The notes beneath the pieces are model-generated. The model was not told the DNA's origin. It searched no databases and was given only the letters and a program-made list of their open reading frames with translations. A DNA stretch of 21,295 nt from Rhynchonema sp. JSB1_4 (lineage: Eukaryota > Nematoda > Chromadorea > Monhysterida > Xyalidae). The DNA lies in contig JASAMV010003250.1 of the NCBI GenBank assembly GCA_030248065.1, forward strand, positions 1-21,295. The letters are read 5' to 3'. Below, piece by piece: positions 1 through 8,720 of the stretch (the first letter of the stretch is position 1; the number at the start of each line of letters is the position of its first letter). The translations under genes and the position numbers were made by a program.

Positions 1-5
1 CACAT

Positions 6-504
6 TTACCGCACGAATCCAACGCATGCCCAGCCCAACCACCACAAATGGCCAGTTGACCAGCCCCGGGTACACAAGTAGACACTGTGCGCAATACGAC
101 TTTGGTTGAGATGCATCACAGTTGAGCCCGAGTCTGATGTTGGATCGTATTCATGTATGGCTGACAGGTAGTCCAGCCACAATCCACCGGTGATGTAGAA
201 ACGACACTCGCACGTGGTTGCTGCTGGGTAGATGGTCTTGTTGCTGAAACCTGCAAAACTGGTCGAAACATGGGTTGCACCCCTTTACAGCGGAAAAATG
301 TAGGATCACCATTCACATCTTGCAGACCAACGAACCGAAGTTGTCCTTTTTCTGCAAGGCCAAACACGACGGCAGGTACAGCTGGCCGGATTTTCCGGTG
401 TGTCCAGCGATAAGGATGCCCGACCACGAGCCACTCAGCTCGATCGCATCGACGGTGACGACAACCAGCATGGTGGACAAGAACAGCCACACAAACGCAC
501 TCAT
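6..504 (-). CDS. Secreted protein of unknown family, two exons (3' end uncertain)
   Basis: Exon 1 is 504-317 and exon 2 is 243-6, with a 73-nt intron (donor GTGAAT, acceptor TTTCAG) that keeps the frame. The predicted protein is about 142 residues. Residues 1-20 (MSAFVWLFLSTMLVVVTVDA) are a hydrophobic signal peptide, so the product is probably exported. The mature part begins IELSGSWSG and has several cysteines (LPSC, LVCK, TTCECRF, YLCTRGW, WACV) and three possible N-glycosylation or polar stretches; exon 2 contains the run YITGGLWLDYLSAIHEYD. I do not recognise the family. The frame in exon 2 is open for 79 codons to a TAA at 8-6, but a GTAAAT donor overlaps that stop, so the gene may continue past the window edge. 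It lies head-to-head with the SAP30 gene, 735 bases apart. The exon-intron structure is inferred by eye; coding status is fairly likely. Confidence 0.6.
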
Positions 505-1239
505 AGTTGATTGGAAGAGGAAGGCGGGAGAAATGACATGTATTTACGACAACACCCCCATGAGATGCTGGTCAGGTTATCTATCAAAACACGACAACAA
601 TAATCCTTTCTGTCAACTTTGACCGAGACGATAATGTTGCAAGTTGCGTGCGAGCGTAAAGCATGGCAACTGATGCACTTTTACAAAACAAAGGGATTAC
701 GTGGCACATGACGCAGTCGTGTAACGCGCTCACCAAGTATGTGGATGCGCAAATCGTATGATACAAATCAAGTTCTCCAGGCAGAAAGGGCTTTGAACAT
801 AAAAAAACAGAGCACGCAACAACTATAATTCCGACTGTCCCAAGAAAAGTAGGCACATTGATGCAACATAAGTGAGCATGTCTGGGACTACAACAGGCGG
901 CGCATGTTGGGAAAAGCTAGTCCAGTTGCCTTGAGGGAGAGAAAACGCAAATTATCGATTTGCGATAGAATGCACGGCCTTGCTCAGGTTTCGGTCTAAG
1001 CCTAAAAGTAAGCCAAGGCCTAACCCCAAGCTCAAACCTGAGAAAAAAGGAAGTCAATTTTGCAGTGAAACTGGACTAGCTTTTGCCAAAATGCACCGGC
1101 GGCGGAGGACCCAATAGTCTCTTTCTTTTCGTTCAATTACTTTTCATTTTTCAATTCAGTTTCACTCACACGCATTGATTGAACCACAAACGCGTAAGCC
1201 AGTATTTTCACTTTTTATCTGTCGCATCCGATATCCACA
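505..1239. other. Divergent intergenic region
   Basis: This is the shared upstream region of the leftward secreted-protein gene and the rightward SAP30 gene, so it should hold both promoters. I see no coding exon in it. The only structured part is a roughly 200-bp inverted-repeat element at about 897-1099 containing a telomere-like tract. Short ORFs in it lack splice context and look like chance. Confidence 0.5.
897..1099. mobile_element. MITE family L, copy 1 (telomere-like core)
   Basis: Terminal inverted repeats: the left end at 902 reads GCATGTTGGGAAAAGCTAG and continues into TCCAGTTGCC. The right end, read as reverse complement from 1094, is GCATTTTGGCAAAAGCTAG. Between them is a degenerate GCCTAA array (about 990-1047: ctaagcctaaaag, caaggcctaacc, cctgag). 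A second copy in opposite orientation is at 9809-9989 and matches along most of its length, including AAAACGCAAAT and GAAGTCAATTTT. No open reading frame of transposase size is present, so it is non-autonomous. The superfamily is not clear, because I could not identify a target-site duplication. It sits in the promoter interval of the SAP30 gene. Confidence 0.65.
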
Positions 1240-2627
1240 ATGAGTAGATCCTCAGCGCAATATCATCTGGCTCCACTCACTTGTTGTTTGGTGGAAAATG
1301 GACGTCGTTGCACGAAACAGGGTTGTCCAAAAAAGTTGCTGACGAAACGTATGGAAAAATACATTCAACAACAACGCTTGGATATACAAGTCGATCTCAG
1401 TGTTGGTCTATTTTCCAGCTTCTTCATAAAGGAGCGCAAATGAAGAACGTTGATGAATAAATGAAACACTCCTGTCGTCCTGTAGTGTAGGGTGTAAGCC
1501 GGTCGGCCGGTGGTGGTCCTCTTATTTGTTGGTGCTGAATGCAATTATGGTGCCCAGCCAGCCAGTGGGTCAGTAATTTATATTTTTGAAAAAAAACGGT
1601 TTTTTTCTAAACAAAGACCGTTTTTTTTCAAATAAATTACCAGTACGAATGGAATTCCGAAGGGCGAAACACCTACTTTTGGGCAGTTTTGGCTTGTTTA
1701 TGGCTTAACAAGCGCCGAGTGTGCTTCTTGGGCCCGAAAAGCCTTTTTTGCTTGTTTTCACCTGTTTTAGCCTTTTTAAACGATTTTGTAACATAGTGTC
1801 GGGCTCGCAAGAAGATCCTTTTTTGCATTTCAGACCAACACACGTTTTTCTTCGAAAAATAAATTACCGGTAATTTATTTCGGAAATTTATCCAGTTCCG
1901 AAAAAAACGCTTTTTTCCTTTTCACCCGAAAAAAGGTTTTTTTCATGGTGGGCACTATAGCTGCAATTATTCTTTTCTCAAAACCCACGCAAACGCAGTT
2001 GCAGGCCAAGCACAACAATATCTGCCTGATGCATCGACGAATGCTGGTGCCGTCGGCTCGCCGAAACAATCAGGTACGTAAACACGAATCACCGCAGAAA
2101 ACGTTCAAGTACAGTTGCAACATTTTCGGAAAAAATACTGTCTCAAAAAAACGTTTTTTCCCGAGCCAAATTGGGTGAAGACGAAGATAAAGTGGGCAGA
2201 CGAAATTTACTCTGTGCAGCCTGAAGACGACGACAACCCGTCAGATGACGAGTCCAGCGTTCGTCCATCATCGTCATCAGCGCGACGCACAAATGCAAAC
2301 AATCAGCAACAACAACAATATGCACTCACTAATGTAAGCCGCGTCGCAATCTTCGCCACACTTAACAAAATATGTCAAAAGCATTTTCCTTCCACCTTCC
2401 AGTTCCGCGTGAGCAGTCTTTCAACGTCCGCCCTGAAACGATACAAGAAATTCTTCAAGCTCACAGCCAAGCCGGGCCTGAACAAACAGCAATTGACGGA
2501 CTTGGTCAGCGATCATTTCAGTTCGATTGATGTCGACGAAAAGAAGATCGTCACGTACTTCATTTACGCGGTAAAGACGAAAAAGAATCGTCTTGATCAA
2601 ACTCAGAAAGTCACGTCAGATTCATGA
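1240..2627 (+). CDS. sap30: SAP30 homologue, Sin3/HDAC co-repressor subunit
   Basis: SAP30 is a nuclear subunit that bridges the Sin3 scaffold to histone deacetylase complexes. Four exons are predicted: 1240-1401, 2005-2073, 2220-2333 and 2403-2627, giving 189 residues, close to vertebrate SAP30L/SAP30. Exon 1 carries the N-terminal zinc-finger half (CCLVENGRRC, residues 15-24, then KRMEKYIQQQRLDIQVDLS). Exon 2 supplies the remaining ligands (AKHNNICLMHRR), giving the CCCH finger typical of the family. Exon 3 is an acidic, Ser- and Gln-rich linker. Exon 4 has the Sin3-binding domain (LKRYKKFFKL, KPGLNKQQLTDLVSDHF, VTYFIYAVK). Donors are GTTGGT, GTACGT and GTAAGC; acceptors are TTGCAG, GTGCAG and TTCCAG. 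Intron 3 is 69 nt with no in-frame stop, so retention would keep the frame. The start is the first ATG before the finger. Homology is recognised from memory of conserved motifs; confidence is high for identity, moderate for exact junctions. Confidence 0.9.
1573..1640. repeat. A/T-rich hairpin in SAP30 intron 1
   Basis: The left arm 1573-1600 (GTAATTTAT to AAAACGGT) pairs with the right arm 1617-1640 (ACCGTTTT to ATAAATTAC) apart from a 4-nt bulge, around a 16-nt loop. Related A/T-rich sequence with AAAAAACG and TTTTTTCC runs recurs near 1900-1935 and 2140-2160, so it may be part of a decayed MITE filling the 603-nt intron. Confidence 0.6.
1857..1880. repeat. Perfect 24-bp palindrome in SAP30 intron 1
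   Basis: AAATAAATTACC followed by its exact reverse complement GGTAATTTATTT, with no spacer. It shares the ATAAATTAC word with the hairpin at 1573-1640, suggesting both come from the same repeat family. Function unknown; it may simply mark an element end. Confidence 0.7.
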
Positions 2628-3036
2628 TAATGAAACCTTCATTCATTAATTTTTATTTCTCGTGCTTCTCATTATCTGACCATTTTGTGCTATATTTTCC
2701 AAGTCACTCTCTGGCACAACTTTCACATCAATAATAGTGGCAGTGGCTGATAAAATACAGGCCCTCGATTCAGTGACCAAAAAACTCACAAGAGGTAACA
2801 GAAAAACGAGTACGGGTATTCAGATTGCAGATCATTTTTCGAGGTAAATGCTAACGAACGCGTAATAACACAGAAAAGAAATAGAAACACGGGAGTTGGT
2901 TAATGAACGAAAAGAAGGAAAACCCGCAATGGAATGGAAAACATATCGGCACAAAACAAGGCAAGCAGCACAGTCACAGCATAATAAAAAAGTAACAAAT
3001 CACAACCAAAAACATTTTTGTTCTTGTCAATTCTGA
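2628..3036. other. Convergent intergenic region
   Basis: This spans the 3' ends of SAP30 (+) and the OB-repeat gene (-), so it should contain both 3' UTRs and poly(A) sites. It is A/T-rich with no supported exon. No element boundaries are visible. Confidence 0.4.
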
Positions 3037-5814
3037 TTAACTCATTGATTCAGCGTACTCAACGATATGCGGCAGCTGCATTTTGACCTGCAAGAAGCTT
3101 TGCCGATAAAGAGCTTAATTACTTTAATCGACAGCAGGGGCGCAGCTAGGTGAGGTACCGGTACCTGCACGAAAAAAGTCAGTTTTGTCCAGTGCCTGTG
3201 CCTGATCACAATTCGGCACCTGATTAAACCATGTATCAGTCAAATCAGCAGAAGCCAGTGGAAATGCGTGTGCTGGACGCGCGCAGCGCGATATTCTTAC
3301 ATTTGCAAATAAAAGTCTTGCAATTTAGGGAATGAATCTTATTTTCTTCTCGTGACTTCTTGGAGGGCGGTACGGTACCCCCTGAACGGCTCCTCTCCAA
3401 AGCCACTGTGCTTGTTCAAAATTGGCACCTATTGACTCATGTATCAGTCAAAGCAGCAGAAGCGCGCGAAAATGTTGACTGTTCTTGTTACCGGAACCAC
3501 CAGAAGCCAGTGAAAATGCCTGTGTTTGAGGCGAAGCGCGCGATTTGTTGCCTTTTGAAGTGTATGAGAGCGAAAATCTTGCGATCTGGGGGTCCTTTTC
3601 CTTCTTGTGACTTCTCGAAGGGGTACGGAACCCCCTGAGTGGCTGAGGGGTACCTGTATGTACCCCGCCCAGGTACCCCTCTCCTACGCCAGTGATCGAC
3701 AGTATTATACATTCCAATCCATACTAGTGGAACGGGCCAACGGACCTGCTTGTACAACTCCGGTTCCATTTTTATGGCGCGCAGCAGCAAATGCTCGGCG
3801 GTCACGTTCGTTTGGATGATTTTGTCGAGAGATTTCTGCGCCACTTCGATATCGCGAATTGAGCCTGAAACAAGCTTGTTTTCCGATCATAATAAAACGA
3901 CATCGTAAACAAAGATTGTTGCAACTACTCGTGCCACGAACATTTAGCGCATTTTTCAGTGGGCAACACGGATCCGAGGGCCCAACGCAACGCACGCCAC
4001 TGGCAACCACTTTGACGTTGCGATGAATAACGTTTGGCCAGCACCACGCAATGAGCACCGTCTCTGAAATGGGTTGACATGAGAAAACCCATAATCCGAT
4101 TGTTCCAGAACGATTATTAGGTATGATTCAAAACGGAAAGACAGTTCGTCAAAAATGAGCCACTATCGATGTTCATTTATCAATTTTATTGGAAATGAAA
4201 AACCGTGACATGACAGGACATGACCAACTTGACTACGTCGGTCAAACTGAGCACCGATTCGTCGTCGGGTCCGTCCGGCCCACAATCGTAGGTCAACGCC
4301 GGACACAGCACACAACCACACATGTCCGTCTTCACTATGGCCAGCTGCGAGTTGTGCATGATCACGCGGCCTGTTGTTTTGGCGTGGGTACGCTGGTGAA
4401 ACATGGAAATCCAAGAATCAAAAATCAGCTGCAACGTTCACTGACCTAAACACTCAAGCACGTTGGTGCCAACTGCGCTCGAACTCGAACAGTCGCCCGT
4501 GATGTGCGACGAGGCCGTTGACGAATGACTGAATTAGATTATGCTGATGTTTCATTTGATGTCACATAATTAGCTGATTGCGATTTGCGCAATAGTCAGC
4601 CAACGTATACGAACCTCGATTCCGGATGATGTCCAGCCGCCGCATGGGTTATGACGTCGTTCTGTTGTTGATGTTCGTTAGCGATCTTGACAGCGGCCAT
4701 CGCGTTGTGAACCAGGGGCAGATCGGGACCGGATCGTGCCGGTGGTGGTCGCACTTGCACATCGCCACCACCCGATGGTTGAGCGACATGCTCGTCAGCA
4801 CGCACCACACACAACGCCAGCCAGCAACAACCACGTTTCTCTGATTGCGATCGAGCCGAGAAGACAACACGGTCGCCTTCGCTGCAACAAATATGCAATG
4901 TGTCAGAGCATGGCACGCACTGCGCACATTATAGATATCAACAACACAATCGTCCGTGCAGTTTTTTTCAAAAAATCAGCCGCAAACTCACGAAAAGACA
5001 GTGTTGAGACGTGCACGCTCGCTCGGCAGTTTCTGGTAGGCCGAGCCGGGGAAGAAGACCAGTCCGTGATTGTCGGACATAATGAACGCGTAGGTGGCGA
5101 ACACGGACACGATGCAGCCGTGCATGTCGATTATGGCCTGAGAATTAACTATGTGATACTGCTGCAGTTTCAGTGCTGTCCGTTGCTGTGTTTAAGTAAT
5201 GTTTGTGGCACTTGCAACATCGGTCAGCCACAGCGAAATTCTAGTCGACATCAGAAATTGAAATGCAAAATTGAAATTTGAAAACGTGTTAATTCTCTAT
5301 TTGATGAAACGTAAATCATAATAACGTGAATTTCTGCGGACTGGGTGACAGAGACGAGTTATTCGGAAGAAACTCAATCTGAAAAAAGAAATAATCGACA
5401 ACAAACCTGCGACCCGTCATTCGAACCAGGTGGTGACTGATAGAGATCATTGTTATTCGACTTCTTCACATAAGTCGCCCGATAAGCACAGTCGTTTTTT
5501 CCATGTTGTGGCACGGCCTTGAAATGAACAATGTCACCTTCGGTCAGAATCGCTTTCATGTCTGAAATGGAGAAGCAAGACTATCTTAAATTTTATGAAA
5601 AAAGTAAATGAAACAAACCAGGACAGAATTGTTCGGTGGGAACGGCGGCAGAGAGAGGGGCGAAAATGCCGCCGTAGTGGTTGGACGTGATGTAGGCGTA
5701 TTTGGTGAACACTCGCGACACACGACCCGTTGAACTAATGGTTTCGTTGGATTTGCTTTCTGTTGCTGTCATGTTCTTGCCACCAGAAAAATTACATCCA
5801 GATGCAGCAGCCAT
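3037..5814 (-). CDS. Triple OB-fold-like (cold-shock/S1-like) repeat protein, eight exons
   Basis: Exons: 5814-5619, 5561-5407, 5137-4992, 4881-4611, 4428-4229, 4063-3942, 3864-3746 and 3087-3037. All phases agree and the model ends in TAA; the product is about 419 residues. Three diverged units are visible, each a beta-rich half and an EGD-type half in a separate exon. Unit 1: GRVSRVFTKYAYITSNHYGG (from residue 30) then EGDIVHFKAVPQ (73). Unit 2: GCIVSVFATYAFIMSDNHG (124) then EGDRVVFSARSQ (167). Unit 3: TGRVIMHNSQLAIVKTDMCG (275) then DGAHCVVLAKRYSSQRQSG (324). The pattern suggests nucleic-acid-binding OB folds, an inference from shape rather than a family I can name. Exon 4 ends in a low-complexity His/Gln/Pro-rich linker. 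The C-terminal helix-like exons read SIRDIEVAQKSLDKIIQ and VKMQLPHIVEYAESMS. The exon 4 donor (GTATAC) and exon 5 acceptor are the least certain. The last intron contains a hAT MITE. Confidence 0.72.
3135..3694. mobile_element. hAT-like MITE in last intron of the OB-repeat gene
   Basis: The ends are CAGGGGCGCAGC and (reverse complement) CACTGGCGTAGG, typical of hAT elements. They are flanked by a perfect 8-bp duplication ATCGACAG at 3127-3134 and 3695-3702. Internally it is two diverged direct half-units: about 3178-3400 and 3400-3650 share CATGTATCAGTCAAA, AGCAGAAGC, GCCAGTG and TCTTGYGATTT-like words. Each half carries a GC-only palindrome (near 3279-3290 and 3533-3543). The short ORFs across it are not transposase. 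It is 560 bp and non-autonomous. Confidence 0.85.
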
Positions 5815-6013
5815 TGTTCGCTATCGTCGAGTTTGGTTTAGTCGGCAAAAAAATAGAGCGAAAATCAGAGTTATCGTGTCAACAATCGAGGGGCAACATG
5901 GGAGATTGGTTTGGACGGAGGATTAAAGTGAACTTTACTTCAGTTGGTCTGGTCTCTGTCTGCAACTGCGAATAAGTCCATCACTGTCTGGTACAGTAGG
6001 TATGCCCCCCGAT

Positions 6014-6416
6014 CAATGGTGTAGCTGGGGGGGGAGTGGGGGGGGGTCCCCCCTAGGTACAGTAGGTAGGTTGCCGCCCCTCATCTGGTACAGTAGGTTG
6101 TAGGTAGGTTGCCGCCCCTCCCCTGGTACAGTAGGTGGTTGCCGCCCCACCTAACTTTTCACTCAAAACATTCATTTTTGGCTTAAAATTAGTATATTTG
6201 CCTGCAAATAGGCGAAAAATCGCGCGCTGCGCGCGAAATTAGTTTTAGGCCACATTTTCTTCAGTATTTAGACATAAAAAATTTCGGTTTCCAGATGACC
6301 CCCCCCCAAGTGGTACGACCCCCCCCCCTAGCTCGGTTGGTACAGTAGGTAGGTTGCCGCCCCGCATTTTGGGTGGTACAGTAGGTTGCCGCCCCGCCTG
6401 AGTAGCTACACCACTG
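6014..6416. mobile_element. hAT-like MITE E
   Basis: The ends are CAATGGTGTAGCTGGGG and (reverse complement) CAGTGGTGTAGCTACTC. The perfect 8-bp duplication CCCCCGAT lies at 6006-6013 and 6417-6424. Subterminal repeats carry GGTACAGTAGGT followed by TGCCGCCCC on both sides, pointing in opposite directions. A GC hairpin (CGCGCGC-TGC-GCGCG) is at 6221-6235. It is nested in the outer element C and is 403 bp with no transposase ORF. Confidence 0.85.
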
Positions 6417-6667
6417 CCCCCGATGTTTGGCATGGTACAGTAGGTATCCCCCCCGATTTTCACCCCGGTACAGTAGGTATCCCCCCCGATTTTGCCTCAA
6501 AAGTGCCAATTTTTTACCAAAACGGCCAAAATTAGTGTAAAATCAGTGGTTTTTACTTTAAATTACCCTAAATTCGCGCGCTACGCGCGCAGATACTACG
6601 TTTTCACACGATTCCACACATAATAAACACATTAAAAATTTTCACCCCAAAACCCCCCCTAGGTACA

Positions 6668-6820
6668 TACCGTAAAAACCTAAATACAAGGGGGGGGGCT
6701 CTATTAATTCACTGACCCCATTTTCAAAAAATTATTTTCGTTTCTCAGCGAGAGCGTTCCAAATCCGGTGTTATTTTCGATCGATATTCCGAGGGGCGCT
6801 CTATTTAGGTTTTTACGGTA
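6668..6820. mobile_element. CCGTAAAAACC MITE, copy F1
   Basis: Inverted ends TACCGTAAAAACCTAAATA and its exact reverse complement; TA on both sides is compatible with a TA target duplication (Tc1/mariner-like, inferred). It is 153 bp. The interior is almost identical to copy F2 at 14091-14269 (TTCTCAGCGAGAGCG and GATCGATATTCCGAGG shared). It sits in the outer element C. Confidence 0.75.
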
Positions 6821-6893
6821 ACCCCCCCCCCGGCCATCGGATCTGGTACAGTAGGTTACCCCATAGTTGTGGCTGGGGGGGGGGGGTTGGGGG

Positions 6894-7331
6894 CAGTGCT
6901 GTGGCTACTTTTGCGGGGCGGGTAGGGTACATAGGTGGAAAAAATCGGGGCGGGTAGGGGGGTAGTGTACCTGGGATCTTGGGGGGGGGGAAATGCGGGG
7001 TTTGGGGGAGGGGGGGGGGGAAGATTTTTCGGGGGCGGGTAGGGGTACAACAATGTTTTTTCGCGTGCCTGTTTTTATGTACTAAAAAGTACATATATCG
7101 CGCGCAGCGCGAAATTTTTTGCACTTTTTAGGGTTTTCGGTCGAAATTTGGGCATTTTTGACCGAAAAATGGGCATTTTGGGGGTAAAAATCGGGGCGGG
7201 TAGGGTACCAGGGCGGGGCGGGTAGGGGGGTAGGGTACCAGAGCGGGGCGGGTAGGGGGGGAGCGTACCCGGCCGGGTCGGGTCGGGTACCATTGGGGGG
7301 GACCCCCCACCCCCCCCCAGCCCCAGCACTG
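6894..7331. mobile_element. hAT-like MITE B, copy B1
   Basis: The ends are CAGTGCTGTGGCTAC and (reverse complement) CAGTGCTGGGGCTGGGG. The left duplication GTTGGGGG is at 6886-6893. The right copy (GTTGG at 7332-7336, continued by GGG at 7787-7789) is split by copy B2 and is restored exactly once B2 is removed. Subterminal repeats are of the GCGGGTAGGGTACC type; a GC hairpin is at about 7099-7111. Long Pro-rich ORFs on the minus strand are low-complexity translations of these repeats, not genes. Confidence 0.8.
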
Positions 7332-7336
7332 GTTGG

Positions 7337-7778
7337 CAGTGCTGTGGCTACTTTTGCGGGGCGGGTAGGGTACATAGGTGGAAAAAATCGGGGCGGGTAG
7401 GGGGGTAGTGTACCTGGGATTTTGGGGGGGGGGGAAATCCGGTTTGGGGGGGGGGGGGGGGAAGATTTTTCGGGGCGGGTAGGGTACAACACAAGTTTTT
7501 TCGGGTGCCTGTTTTTATGTACTAAAAAGTGCATATATCGCGCGCAGCGCGAGATTTTTTGCATTTTTTAGGGTTTTCGGTCGAAATTTGAGCATTTTTG
7601 ACCGAAAAATGGGCATTTTGGGGGTAAAAATCGGGGCGGGTAGGGTACCAGGGCGGGGCGGGTAGGGGGTAGGGTACAAGAGCGGGGCGGGTAGGGGGTA
7701 TCGTACCAGGCCGGGGCGGGTAGGGTACCATTGGGGGGGGACCCCCCCCCCCCCCCCCCCCCCCCAGCCACAGCACTG
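7337..7778. mobile_element. hAT-like MITE B, copy B2, nested at the edge of B1
   Basis: The ends CAGTGCTGTGGCTAC and (reverse complement) CAGTGCTGTGGCTGGGG are flanked by the perfect 8-bp duplication CTGGTTGG at 7329-7336 and 7779-7786. It is nearly identical to B1 through most of its length, so the two copies are young relative to their neighbours. It has a GC hairpin at about 7539-7551 and the same GCGGGTAGGGTACC array. It is 442 bp and non-autonomous. Confidence 0.85.
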
Positions 7779-8097
7779 CTGGTTGGGGGGGGGTTACCCC
7801 CCTCTGAGTACTTACCTACCACAAACCCCGGGGGGGGGTGGGGGGGGTTGAGTACCTACCTCTCACAACTCCAAATCATACCTCTCACAAGCAATTTTAT
7901 ACCTTTTTAAGGCAAAAATCGGTGTTTTTCGACCTTATTTTCCCAAAATCGCGCGACCCACCCATAATACCAATTTTTAGGCGATTTTCGGCGAAAATTT
8001 GGAAGAAGTACTATTTTTACCTAAATTTTTGGCCAAAATTGTATCACAAAAACGGTGTTTTTTCGCCTTTTTGGGTGACTAAAATCATACCTCTCAC

Positions 8098-8511
8098 CAG
8101 TGTAGTTCCTGGTCCGGAGGGGGAACAGACGTACCCTCCACTATTTTCGGAGGGGGAACAGACGTACCTACCTGGGGGGGGGGGGGGAAGGGGGGGGGAA
8201 GTCCCAATTTGGGGGGGGGGACGGAAAAAAGTCATTTTTTGAGGTCGAAAAATTGGACTATTTTTGCCTTCTTTTGCGAAAAATCCCCTATAAAAAGGGT
8301 ATTTTGGCGTTTTTTTGGAGGTTTCACCTAAAGTTTACCTATTTTTGGCCTAAAAATGCCTATTTTAGGCCTAAATTTGCCCATTTTAGGAAAAAATTGG
8401 GGGAGCAGACGTACCCGGAGGGGGAACAGTGGGGCAGGCGTACCTCGGAGGGGGAACAGACGTACCCGAGGGGGGGTCCCCCCCCTCCCCCCCCCCCCAG
8501 GAACTACACTG
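8098..8511. mobile_element. hAT-like MITE D, nested in A1
   Basis: The inverted ends are CAGTGTAGTTCCTGG and an exact reverse complement CCAGGAACTACACTG. The perfect 8-bp duplication CCTCTCAC lies at 8090-8097 and 8512-8519. Copy A2 retains a single CCTCTCAC at the same place (about 9511-9518), giving an empty-site control. Subterminal repeats are GAGGGGGAACAGACGTACC. The core has the TTTTTAGGCCTAAAA-like words seen in the H family but no GC hairpin. Confidence 0.9.
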
Positions 8512-8640
8512 CCTCTCACGCTTCCGGTCCCAACCCCGCATCATAATTACCTCCCACACATGGGCCTGCCACTACACTGGGTATCCCCCTCTCCGAGCGC
8601 GGTACAGTAGGTATCCCCCCTCCAGAGTACCTCCAACACT

Positions 8641-8680
8641 GGTATTGGGTGGTATTGGTATTGGGTATTTGGTATTGTGC
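8641..8680. repeat. Short GGTATT-type simple repeat
   Basis: Imperfect tandem run of GGTATTGGGT and GGTATT units just after the right end of element C. It may obscure the original target duplication of C. Confidence 0.5.
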
Positions 8681-8720
8681 CCACCCATAATTGCGATCTC
8701 TGCTGCTCTCCCCGGTCCCC

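Larger units (their letters stand above)
6862..8579. mobile_element. hAT-like MITE A, copy A1, broken by three insertions
   Basis: The ends CATAGTTGTGGCTGGGG (6862) and ...GCCTGCCACTACACTG (8579) match copy A2 at 9159-9576 closely. The flanking 8-mers GGTTACCC (6854-6861) and GGTATCCC (8580-8587) agree at 6 of 8 bases. B1 (6894-7331, itself split by B2) and D (8098-8511) interrupt it. Removing these leaves a roughly 415-bp element like A2. Its central GC hairpin is reduced to CGCGCG near 7950-7955 compared with the full hairpin in A2. Confidence 0.75.
5982..8641. mobile_element. Outer composite MITE C (host of several nested elements)
   Basis: The left end CACTGTCTGGTACAGTAGG and the right end (reverse complement) CAGTGTTGGAGGTACTC are similar hAT-type termini. 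The element is marked by a repeated subterminal word GGTACAGTAGGTA followed by a C-run, present at 5990, 6432, 6470, 6844 and 8600. Its core has a GC hairpin at 6574-6590. It is interrupted by E (6014-6416), F1 (6668-6820) and A1 (6862-8579). I see no matching 8-bp duplication outside it (AAGTCCAT left, GTATTGGG right), so the outer limits are uncertain. Confidence 0.5.

Noticed and set aside
3360..4058. ORFs of 90-118 codons at the right side of the 3135 MITE
   Set aside because: They run across the MITE boundary or across inferred introns; only the exon pieces 3864-3746 and 4063-3942 in the chosen frames fit the gene model.
6813..7822. Long proline-rich minus-strand ORFs
   Set aside because: They are translations of GCGGGTAGGGTACC arrays and C-runs inside MITEs B1 and B2, repeated in parallel in both copies, with no domain or splice context.
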